NCBI GenBank assembly: GCA_946885755.1 | Contig: CAMPHB010000083.1 | Span: 1-6,330 of the forward strand | Source of the DNA: an uncultured Methylophaga sp. | Lineage (GTDB): Bacteria > Pseudomonadota > Gammaproteobacteria > Nitrosococcales > Methylophagaceae | Reading direction: 5' to 3' | DNA: 6,330 nucleotides | Shown: positions 1-6,027 of the stretch, piece after piece | Layout of the letters: every line of letters starts with the position of its first letter | Numbering within the stretch: position 1 is the first letter of the stretch | Notes under the pieces: generated by a model | The model's database searches: none | Told to the model about the DNA's origin: nothing | What the model saw: only the letters and a program-made list of their open reading frames with translations | Position numbers and translations under genes: made by a program

Positions 1-1018
1 ACACAATAAATTCCAGTGGTACATCAAGCCCCTGCAAGGTATTCATGTGGTAATTGACGGTGCATTGATTAGCCAGCTCCGGACACACCCGCACATTCCA
101 ACTGGCCCAGGCGGCTTTTTTGTTTGGCAAAACGCGTTTGTCGGAATGCAGCAACATATCGTTTTGTTGATAGCCTATGGCACCGAGAATGTCGATTTCT
201 GCCTGACTGGGTTTATCCAATAAACGCAGCGCCTGATCGGAATGTGTGGCGATCACAACTTTATCAAAACGCTGTGATTCGCCATTAACACGCAGCGTCA
301 CACCATTGGCATCACGGCTTATTCGCTGCACCACAGCGGCGGTATGAAATTCTGCCGGGCAACTGGCAACCAGTTTGTCGACGTATCGTTTTGAACCATG
401 CTTCACCACCCGCCACTGCGGCCGTTCGGTCAGATTCAGCATATTGTGGTTATGCATAAAACTGATGAAATAACGCGCTGGAAATTCACGAATGGATACG
501 CCCGGCCCGGACCATAATGCACAAGCCATTGGCATCAAATGATCATCAATAAACACATCGCTGTAATGATTCTGCTGTAAATAATCACCAATGCTGAGGC
601 TGTCATCGTCGCTGTCCAACAGAGTTGGCGCCTCGCGGTAAAAGCGCGTCAGATCCCAAAGCATCCGATAAAACCGTGGGCTCAGCAGATTGCGCCGCTG
701 ACAGAACAAACGGTTTAAATCTGTTGCGTTATATTCCAGGCCAGACAACACATTACTAACACTAAAACTCATTGTAGTCGGCTGGCTTTCCACATTAAGT
801 TCTGCTAATAAGCGACTGAAATTAGGATAATTCTGCTCGTTAAAGACAATAAAACCGGTATCAATATCGTATATTTCACCGGCCACACGGATTTCATGGG
901 TATCCGTATGTCCGCCAAGATAATTGCTGGCTTCAAACAAGGTGACCTGATGCTGGTTACTCAGATAATACGCTGCACTGAGACCAGAAATGCCCCCTCC
1001 GATAACGGCAATTTTCAT
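1..1018 (-). CDS. FAD-dependent oxidoreductase, COG2907-type amine-oxidase-like protein (partial, 3' end off the window)
   Basis: The first 339 codons are visible and stay open to the left edge; relatives are usually a little over 400 residues, so roughly the last fifth is missing. A Rossmann FAD-binding start is clear: GGGISG at residues 7-12, followed by a beta strand and an acidic residue (FEAS), then LGGH, the usual second glycine pair of the amine oxidase/phytoene desaturase superfamily. Later stretches such as FISFMHNHNML and QWRVVKHGSKRYVDKL are typical of the predicted NAD/FAD-binding COG2907 group. The ATG at 1018 shares one base with the desaturase stop (TAATG), and AAGGTG at 1032-1027 sits 8 bases upstream, so translation is probably coupled. 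In other marine bacteria this family lies beside DUF1365 and cyclopropane-fatty-acid-synthase-like genes, which suggests redox chemistry on acyl chains. The substrate is unknown. Confidence 0.87.
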   Translation of the reverse strand, partial: MKIAVIGGGISGLSAAYYLSNQHQVTLFEASNYLGGHTDTHEIRVAGEIYDIDTGFIVFNEQNYPNFSRLLAELNVESQPTTMSFSVSNVLSGLEYNATDLNRLFCQRRNLLSPRFYRMLWDLTRFYREAPTLLDSDDDSLSIGDYLQQNHYSDVFIDDHLMPMACALWSGPGVSIREFPARYFISFMHNHNMLNLTERPQWRVVKHGSKRYVDKLVASCPAEFHTAAVVQRISRDANGVTLRVNGESQRFDKVVIATHSDQALRLLDKPSQAEIDILGAIGYQQNDMLLHSDKRVLPNKKAAWASWNVRVCPELANQCTVNYHMNTLQGLDVPLEFIV

Positions 1019-1938
1019 TAGCGACGCACCTTACTATGCTGGTGCATATCACGGCGTTCAGCCGGCACAGTGCGTAAATCCCAGACAAGCCCCAGCCTGG
1101 CCATACCTTTGAGCAGGTAATAACTGATATCAAGTTCCCACCAGAAAAATCCCTGACGCGCCGACACCGGATAATGATGATGATTGTTATGCCAGCCTTC
1201 ACCGAGGGTCAGCAACGCCAGCAGCGCGTTATTACGGCTTTCATCTCCGGTGTTATAGCGCTGTTTGCCAAAACGATGTGCCAGCGAATTTATCGACAAT
1301 GTGGCATGAACCAGTACAACAGTAGATATGAAAAAACCCCATACCAACATTTGACCGCCGCTGGTGCCAAGCTGCGGCTGACTATGCTCAAGAAAACTGC
1401 CTAAGGCAAACAAGCTGACTGCTAATAAGATAGGTACCAAAATGTCAAAACGGTCCAGTAAGCGCAGCTCCGGATATTTTTTTAAATCCGATACCAATGA
1501 ATAATCGGCCTGATAATAACTGTCTGATAAAAACCAGCCCATATGACTCCAGATAAAGCCCTGTTTCGGGGAATGCGGATCGGCTTCCTGGTCGGCATGG
1601 CGATGATGTTCACGATGATGGGCAGCCCACCATAAAGGACCGCGTTGCGTCGCACTGGCTCCTAACACGGCAAACAGAAACTGTACCGGTCGTGAGGTTT
1701 TGAATGCTTTATGGGAAAAATACCGGTGATAAAACGCTGTAATGGCGAACATCCGTAACAGGTATAAGGCGACAGCTACTGCCACAGCAACTACTGAAAC
1801 ACCAACCCAGAAAACTGCCAGACAGGCCAAATGTAAGGCAATAAAGGGAATGATACGAAACCAGTCAATGTCACGGCTACCCGACCGAACCGGTGGCCCC
1901 GCCTCGCCGTTATCAAACCATCTTACAATCGCTTTCAT
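1018..1938 (-). CDS. Membrane acyl-CoA (delta-9 type) fatty acid desaturase
   Basis: A 306-residue integral membrane di-iron desaturase, the usual length for bacterial acyl-CoA desaturases. All three histidine boxes are present: HRYFSH (71-76), HREHH (108-112) and HNNHH (250-254), plus the supporting NSLAH (217-221) and a DPHSP stretch near 120. Hydrophobic segments at about 29-68, 85-97, 166-183 and 197-216 fit the family fold. The family uses O2 and an electron donor to put a cis double bond into a saturated acyl chain; position and substrate cannot be read here, and no ferredoxin or reductase gene is in view. I chose ATG 1938 over the upstream in-frame TTG at 1944 because GAGAG (1950-1946) lies 7 bases from the ATG but only 1 from the TTG. 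It is first in a leftward operon with the FAD oxidoreductase and divergent from the lipoprotein operon. Confidence 0.93.
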   Translation of the reverse strand: MKAIVRWFDNGEAGPPVRSGSRDIDWFRIIPFIALHLACLAVFWVGVSVVAVAVAVALYLLRMFAITAFYHRYFSHKAFKTSRPVQFLFAVLGASATQRGPLWWAAHHREHHRHADQEADPHSPKQGFIWSHMGWFLSDSYYQADYSLVSDLKKYPELRLLDRFDILVPILLAVSLFALGSFLEHSQPQLGTSGGQMLVWGFFISTVVLVHATLSINSLAHRFGKQRYNTGDESRNNALLALLTLGEGWHNNHHHYPVSARQGFFWWELDISYYLLKGMARLGLVWDLRTVPAERRDMHQHSKVRR

Positions 1939-1979
1939 TGGCAAACTCTCATTGGTGGACGCAATGTAGAGCGCCGAAC

Positions 1980-2029
1980 GTGAATTGTATGTGAAAGCAG
2001 GCCAGCATTTGCCTTCACTGTAATTTCAC
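1980..2029. promoter_or_regulatory. Symmetric four-box operator candidate between divergent operons
   Basis: GTGAA occurs at 1980-1984 and 1991-1995, and its reverse complement TTCAC at 2014-2018 and 2025-2029. The two boxes in each arm start 11 bases apart, one helical turn, and the whole array is an exact mirror about 2004.5. The inner boxes extend further (GTGAA-N-GCA against TGC-N-TTCAC). TGTGAAA (1990-1996) and TTTCACA (2024-2030) also form a 7-base inverted pair. Minus 10-like hexamers fall between the boxes of each arm: TACAAT on the minus strand (1989-1984) and TGTAAT on the plus strand (2019-2024). Neither has a good minus 35. This suggests one multimeric regulator controlling both operons; its identity is not shown. 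Confidence 0.5.
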
Positions 2030-2032
2030 AAG

Positions 2033-2062
2033 CTGACGGTTTAACTGAGCATGAATTTTAAT
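2033..2062 (+). promoter_or_regulatory. Possible sigma-70-like promoter for the lipoprotein operon
   Basis: CTGACG (2033-2038) and TTTAAT (2057-2062) are separated by 18 bases and loosely match minus 35 and minus 10 consensus. It lies just downstream of the symmetric operator. Because the minus 10 overlaps the ATG at 2061, this promoter could only serve the lipoprotein gene if translation starts at the TTG at 2085. The match is weak and such matches occur by chance. Confidence 0.2.
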
Positions 2063-2645
2063 GCGACCAACTCAGAGGCATATTTTGAACTTATTGCAAC
2101 GCAGCCTGCTCATTGTGATGCTGTTGCCGGTGCTCAATGCCTGTGGTGGCCCCGGTCAGCAGTCCGCTTATTATTATGCTTACCAGCAATCGCTGAAAGA
2201 TACCCAGCCAAGGCAGGTAACGGAGGAAACGGTTGTAAATTTCGGCGAAATTTTTGCGAATTTACAAACTGCTCAACTGCCCGGACTTGTCGACGAAATC
2301 TACGCAGATCACTTCTATTTCAACGATACCTTTCGGACTTTTCGCGACCGTAAATCGCTCACAGCTTATCTACAAAAAACTGGCGAAACCGTCGACAAGC
2401 TAAATGTAGAAATCAATGACATTGCCCGCAGTGGCAACGATGTTTACGTTCGCTGGTCAATGTATATGCAATTCAGCGTACTTGGCAAAACGGTAAACAG
2501 CGACTCGGTTGGCATGACGCATTTACGATTTAATGAAGCCGGTGAAATCATCTTGCATCAGGATTTCTGGGATGGTGCTGATGCGTTTTATCAGCATTTG
2601 CCGGTAATTGGCATGGGGATCAGACAGATTCGGGGACAATTATGA
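2061..2645 (+). CDS. NTF2/SnoaL-like lipoprotein
   Basis: The 194-residue product starts with a lipoprotein signal peptide: a hydrophobic run SLLIVMLLPV followed by the lipobox LNAC with Cys28. Gly, not Asp, follows the cysteine, which by the usual gammaproteobacterial sorting rule points to the outer membrane. The remainder fits the NTF2/SnoaL cone fold: an N-terminal helix (about 60-80), a YADHFYFNDTF segment, RKSLTAYL, and the C-terminal HQDFWDGADAFY motif seen in lipid-cluster SnoaL-like proteins. The fold forms a pocket that can bind or convert small hydrophobic molecules; no specific catalytic activity can be claimed. The true start may be TTG 2085, which has AGAGG (2074-2078) 6 bases upstream, while ATG 2061 has no clear ribosome binding site; this would put the lipobox Cys at residue 20. 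The stop overlaps the next start (ATGA), so the two are co-translated. Confidence 0.85.
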   Translation: MRPTQRHILNLLQRSLLIVMLLPVLNACGGPGQQSAYYYAYQQSLKDTQPRQVTEETVVNFGEIFANLQTAQLPGLVDEIYADHFYFNDTFRTFRDRKSLTAYLQKTGETVDKLNVEINDIARSGNDVYVRWSMYMQFSVLGKTVNSDSVGMTHLRFNEAGEIILHQDFWDGADAFYQHLPVIGMGIRQIRGQL

Positions 2646-3178
2646 AAGTATTACTGGCTACATTGATGGCGGCATTCAGCCTGACCGCACAGGCTGCAGA
2701 ATTTGATAAAACCTATCAGCTTGGTGAGCAGAAACTGACTTTATGCGCCCAGACACCGATGAAAAAAATGCTGTTTAATCTGGGTGATGTCGCCTTGTAT
2801 GCCAAAGATTGCTCAGCCGTTAACGCTGAGTCGCTAACTGCGCAGCCGGTGCATCTGACGTTTAAATATGAACGTGGGTTTGATGGTGAGGATTTTATTA
2901 AATCCTCAGATGAACTGATTAAACGAAACACCGATGACGCTGAATACCAAGCAATTAAAACTGATTTGCAGCGTTTTAACGATAATTACGAAGCCATCGC
3001 TGATGGTGAACGTTATGATATCGGCTGGTCTGAGCAGACCGGTTTAGTGCTCAGTAAAAATAACCGCCAGCTCAGTCAGCAAAACTCTGCTGACCTCGCT
3101 GCGATCTATTTTCGGATCTGGTTCGGTGATGAGCCTTTCAGCAAGGACATGAAAGCGGCCTTGCTCAAGCGCAAATAA
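2642..3178 (+). CDS. Secreted chalcone-isomerase-like protein
   Basis: The 178-residue product has a Sec signal peptide with cleavage expected after residue 18 or 19 (AQA or QAA), so the mature protein should be periplasmic. The mature part resembles the bacterial chalcone isomerase-like family: a FNLGDVALYA strand near 45-54, a central helical region with many charged residues, and a C-terminal YFRIWFGDEPFS segment that matches the family's conserved end. Two cysteines (35 and 57) remain after cleavage and could form a disulfide. Bacterial members are not shown to isomerise flavonoids; relatives of the fold bind fatty acids, which would suit the lipid context, but this is inference. The ATG overlaps the lipoprotein stop by 4 bases and GGGGA at 2632-2636 serves as ribosome binding site. 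It is the last gene of the rightward operon. Confidence 0.8.
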   Translation: MKVLLATLMAAFSLTAQAAEFDKTYQLGEQKLTLCAQTPMKKMLFNLGDVALYAKDCSAVNAESLTAQPVHLTFKYERGFDGEDFIKSSDELIKRNTDDAEYQAIKTDLQRFNDNYEAIADGERYDIGWSEQTGLVLSKNNRQLSQQNSADLAAIYFRIWFGDEPFSKDMKAALLKRK

Positions 3179-3188
3179 CCGGAATTAT

Positions 3189-4097
3189 CTATTCAGCACT
3201 CGGAAACAGGATTTTCTGTAAACCCGGATGTGCCTGTAATGGCTGCAGCGCCGGATCCTGACTGATTTCTTCGCGATAGCTTTCACTGCGCTGTATCGCT
3301 TCTTTCAGATAATACAGCGCCTCTTCAAGTTGCCCCAGCGCTGAATAAGCACATGCCAGCTGGTAAAACGCATGGCTGTTTTCCGGATCAATCTGTAAAG
3401 CCTGATGGCATAAATTAGATGCCCACTGCGCTTCACCAAGCTCCAATACTGCGTCAGCTTTATAAGTCAGCGCCTCACAATCATCACGTTTGATTTTCAG
3501 GATCTGATCATAAATGCCAATCTTGTGCGCGGCACTGTGCTCTTGTGCTGCCCGCAGCCACAGTGATTGTAATTCCTGGGTGCGTTCGATTTCTTCGCGG
3601 TTTTCTTCGATATGCAGGGTTTTCTGATTCAGCTGCTGTTCAATAGCATGTAAGCGGCGTTCATATTCATTCACCAGCTTTGAGATCTCTTCATCTGCCA
3701 GTGAATGCACCCGCTCGCGAATTTCACGAATGGATGTCCAGCCGACCAGCACCAGAATCGATGTAGCGCCGGCAATCAGATAAAAGAAATAGGTCACGGT
3801 GTTGGTCGAATAACTGACCGCTTTATCGACGGCATTAATTTCCCGATCGACAATTTGCTGGATCATTTCATGACGCTGCGCCGCCATATCGGTACGCAAT
3901 TGCTTGAGTTCATCGAGCACATAACGCTCAATAAACGGCGAATACAGCGGTTCATTCATGGCATCGACTTCGGCTTCAAACGCCGCTTTCTGCTCTGCCG
4001 GCAGCGATTGCACCACCGGTTCATCGGTCTGGGCCTGCCCGGCAACAACGGTTGCCGGCAGGCAGAGCAACCAGGCAATGATTAACCAGCGAGACAT
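3189..4097 (-). CDS. Membrane-anchored TPR protein of unknown function, downstream of ask_ect
   Basis: I do not recognise a named family. The 302 residues show a Sec-type signal peptide (about 1-19, ending VVA), a periplasmic part with a helical stretch rich in E, R and Q (about 55-95), and one transmembrane helix at about 101-123. Arg124, Arg127 and Arg129 follow it, placing the C-terminal half in the cytoplasm. A charged coiled coil runs from about 124 to 180. A C-terminal helical-repeat domain includes at least two TPR units (about 208-240 and 242-273, the second with YQLACAYSALGQLEEAL) and ends in a DPALQPLQAHPGLQKIL cap. The ATG lies inside the end of ask_ect (16-base overlap) with GGACGGG just upstream, so it is probably the last gene of the ectoine transcript. 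A role as scaffold or sensor at the inner membrane is possible but unproven. Confidence 0.85.
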   Translation of the reverse strand: MSRWLIIAWLLCLPATVVAGQAQTDEPVVQSLPAEQKAAFEAEVDAMNEPLYSPFIERYVLDELKQLRTDMAAQRHEMIQQIVDREINAVDKAVSYSTNTVTYFFYLIAGATSILVLVGWTSIREIRERVHSLADEEISKLVNEYERRLHAIEQQLNQKTLHIEENREEIERTQELQSLWLRAAQEHSAAHKIGIYDQILKIKRDDCEALTYKADAVLELGEAQWASNLCHQALQIDPENSHAFYQLACAYSALGQLEEALYYLKEAIQRSESYREEISQDPALQPLQAHPGLQKILFPSAE

Positions 4098-5524
4098 ATT
4101 GCCCGTCCGTGATCATGGACTTCAACCAGATGACTATGCAGGCTCTTAATCGCATCAGCATAATCATCTTCATCAATAATGAATTGCATATCGACCTGAC
4201 GCATGGACTGATGCATAGCCAGCACACTGATATTCTTTTCTGCCAGTGCCGCTACGGTTTTTGCCAAAATACCGGGGATCTTCATATCACTGCCAATGGC
4301 CGAGACAATCGACACTTTTTGCTGATTGATTTCCGCTTCCGGAAAAATCTCAGTCAGCGCATCACGAATCCGGCGAATGGTTTTCAGATTGGTCGATAAA
4401 TAATGGGTGATGGTATTGGCGTTAATATCCTTGGAAATAATATGCGCTTTGAAACGGCGGATCTGCGCCAGGATCTCACCGTCATACTGGTGAATATTGC
4501 CCGCCATATCCTGATCAAACACTTCAAATGCAAAGACACCTTTACAACCGGCAATGATCTCCACACAGGGTTTGCTGCTGACGTAATCACCGGTGATTAA
4601 TGTACCGGCATGTTCCGGCTCAAAAGTATTACGTACCCTTAGCGGAATATCATTTTGCCGCAGACCTTTAGCCGCTTTTGGGTGAATGGCTTCCATCCCC
4701 AGATTAGCCAGTTGATCAGCGACATCGTAATTAGTACGGCCGATGGGCACGGCGTTGTCTTCGCCAACCAGGCGCGGATCGGCACTGCTTAAATGAAATT
4801 CCTTGTGGATGATTGCCTCACCCACTTCGGTCAATACCGCGATGCGGCTGAAGGTCATTTCGCTGTAACCGCGATCAAAGGTCGACATCAGACCGATTTC
4901 ACTATGCGCATACCCCGTGACAATGGGTAACTGTTTGCTCAGATCAATATTGGCAAAAGCGTTTTTAATGCGCGTATCCAGCGACATATGTTTATCGGTC
5001 TGCCAGCCGGTTAAATCGACAAATACTGCATTAATGCCATCTTGTTGCAGTAATTGCGCGGTATTCCAGGCGCTGTGTGCCTCACCAATACTGGCCAACA
5101 TTTCCCGCACCGTGGATAAATGCTGATCCAAGGCAAAGTGGCCGTGCTGACATAAACGTTGTAAATCAGCTAAAACCCGGCTGGCATCATCAAGCCGCTC
5201 GAGGATAAAGGCATCGGCTTTATCGGCAAGTTCGGTTCCTTCAAACAGGTTTTTATTACTCGCCAGAATCTCGGCTTTAAGTTTAGCCAGTGCTTCCTGC
5301 CAGGTATCACCATTGACGCTGTTGGCAAACTCGGCATAAACACCGGCCTGGCCATTCTTCTTATGTTCCAGCAACAGATTAGTGATGCCGCCATAGGCTG
5401 ACACCACAAAAATACGTTGATAAAGACTGTCGTCATGTACCGGTTTGAGAATGATATTGTCGCGCACCGCAACATAATCACTCATTGAGGTGCCGCCTAT
5501 TTTTTCAACGGTATGAAAATTCAT
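4082..5524 (-). CDS. ask: Aspartokinase specialised for ectoine synthesis (Ask_Ect)
   Basis: This 480-residue cytoplasmic enzyme phosphorylates L-aspartate with ATP, the first step toward aspartate semialdehyde. The aspartokinase signature appears as KIGGTS (8-13). The second substrate loop reads FDRGYSEMTF (216-225) instead of the common GRGGSD form, followed by SADPRLVG (247-254), AIHPKAAK (279-286) and the RVRNTFEP strand (296-303). Two C-terminal ACT domains lie at about 320-390 and 402-470. The divergent loop and location in an ect operon identify the ectoine-dedicated subgroup, which in characterised members is less sensitive to feedback by lysine and threonine; that property is inferred here. 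The gene starts 36 bases after ectC. ATG 5524 is required to keep the KIGGTS motif, and an in-frame TAG (5542-5540) blocks any longer start. Confidence 0.95.
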   Translation of the reverse strand: MNFHTVEKIGGTSMSDYVAVRDNIILKPVHDDSLYQRIFVVSAYGGITNLLLEHKKNGQAGVYAEFANSVNGDTWQEALAKLKAEILASNKNLFEGTELADKADAFILERLDDASRVLADLQRLCQHGHFALDQHLSTVREMLASIGEAHSAWNTAQLLQQDGINAVFVDLTGWQTDKHMSLDTRIKNAFANIDLSKQLPIVTGYAHSEIGLMSTFDRGYSEMTFSRIAVLTEVGEAIIHKEFHLSSADPRLVGEDNAVPIGRTNYDVADQLANLGMEAIHPKAAKGLRQNDIPLRVRNTFEPEHAGTLITGDYVSSKPCVEIIAGCKGVFAFEVFDQDMAGNIHQYDGEILAQIRRFKAHIISKDINANTITHYLSTNLKTIRRIRDALTEIFPEAEINQQKVSIVSAIGSDMKIPGILAKTVAALAEKNISVLAMHQSMRQVDMQFIIDEDDYADAIKSLHSHLVEVHDHGRAICLAG

Positions 5525-5560
5525 GTTTTATTTGCAGCCCTAAGGCAAGCTGTCTCCTAA
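5525..5560 (-). promoter_or_regulatory. ask_ect leader: distant strong Shine-Dalgarno with intervening hairpin
   Basis: AGGAGA at 5558-5553 is the best ribosome binding sequence before ask_ect, but it ends 28 bases from the ATG, too far for normal use. Between them, CAGCUU (5552-5547) can pair with GGGCUG (5540-5535), including two G-U pairs and a 6-base loop, leaving 10 bases to the AUG. Folding would bring the effective spacing to about 10 bases. An AGGG inside the hairpin (5541-5538) is the alternative, weaker site. Confidence 0.35.
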
Positions 5561-5965
5561 TTATTCGGTGATTGTATCGGCTTCAAGTTCGTAAGCACCC
5601 TCAGCGTTATGCACTTCGGTGCCATTAAGTGGCGGATTAAACACGCAGGCCAGTTTCAATTCTTTAAACGCCCGTAATACATGACGGTCGTGTTTATCAA
5701 GGTTGTACAGGGTGCCCGGTGTGATTTTGTACACTTTGCCATCATCGAGCGTTTCCACTTCACCTTCGCCGCTGATGCAATACACTGACTCCAAGTGGTT
5801 TTGGTAATGCATACGGAAATCGGCGCCGGCATAAATCGTCGTAATATGAAATGAATAGCCCATTTTGTCGTCTTTGAGCAGCATCCGGGTGCTTTCCCAG
5901 TTGCCATCCGGTGAAACGATACGGCGATTGGTTTTTTCAGCATCTTGTAATTGTCTGACAAGCAT
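5561..5965 (-). CDS. ectC: L-ectoine synthase
   Basis: EctC is a cytoplasmic cupin enzyme that cyclises N-gamma-acetyl-L-2,4-diaminobutyrate to ectoine with loss of water. The 134 residues match the usual length of about 130. With a two-residue offset against the structurally studied Paenibacillus lautus enzyme, the iron ligands are Glu59, Tyr87 and His95. Other residues lining the active site are also where expected: Trp23, Ser25, Arg27, Thr42, Tyr54, Cys107, Phe109 and Glu117. The cupin core runs from about 37 to 110 with the [14 protein letters not shown] strand pair in its centre. The start ATG 5965 has an excellent ribosome binding site, AGGGGGA (5977-5971), 5 bases upstream. The gene lies between ectB and ask_ect in the same leftward operon and appears intact, so the cluster should make ectoine. 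No hydroxylase (ectD) follows it in the window. Confidence 0.98.
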   Translation of the reverse strand: MLVRQLQDAEKTNRRIVSPDGNWESTRMLLKDDKMGYSFHITTIYAGADFRMHYQNHLESVYCISGEGEVETLDDGKVYKITPGTLYNLDKHDRHVLRAFKELKLACVFNPPLNGTEVHNAEGAYELEADTITE

Positions 5966-5993
5966 TTCTGTCCCCCTGAATAATATTTAGATG

Positions 5994-6011
5994 GGCGGCC
6001 CGCAGGCCGCC
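5994..6011 (-). other. GC-only hairpin between ectB and ectC
   Basis: GGCGGCC (5994-6000) and GGCCGCC (6005-6011) form a perfect 7-base-pair all-GC stem with a 4-base loop (UGCG in the leftward transcript). It sits in the 62-base gap after the ectB stop and 16 bases before the ectC ribosome binding site. No U-run follows (the next bases are CAUCUAAAU), so it is not a standard intrinsic terminator. It may protect the 3' end of an ectAB message, pause polymerase or guide RNA processing. Confidence 0.5.
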
Positions 6012-6027
6012 TGCAGATAATCTGATA

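Noticed and set aside
1765..1800. Repetitive stretch encoding an alternating Val/Ala run in the desaturase
   Set aside because: It encodes part of a transmembrane helix; low complexity there is expected and is not a tandem repeat array.
1939..1944. TTG at 1944 as the desaturase start
   Set aside because: It would add only two residues and sits one base from GAGAG; the ATG at 1938 has correct spacing.
2051..2353. Plus-strand open frame of 100 codons starting at ATG 2051
   Set aside because: It overlaps the lipoprotein gene in another frame, has no ribosome binding site or recognisable domain, and its translation looks like random composition.
3161..3174. TTGC-N6-GCAA inverted repeat at the end of the chalcone-isomerase-like gene as a terminator
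   Set aside because: The stem is only 4 pairs, lies within coding sequence and is not followed by a U-run.
3705..4085. Plus-strand open frame of 126 codons opposite the TPR gene
   Set aside because: The TPR frame has a signal peptide, membrane helix and TPR units, while this antisense frame has no start context or recognisable protein features.
5656..5961. Alternative minus-strand frame of 101 codons inside ectC
   Set aside because: The ectC frame carries every expected catalytic residue; the other frame is a shadow.
5978..6008. TATTAT at 5985-5980 as the minus 10 of an internal ectC promoter
   Set aside because: The corresponding minus 35 position reads GGCCTG inside the hairpin, so there is no support for a sigma-70 promoter.
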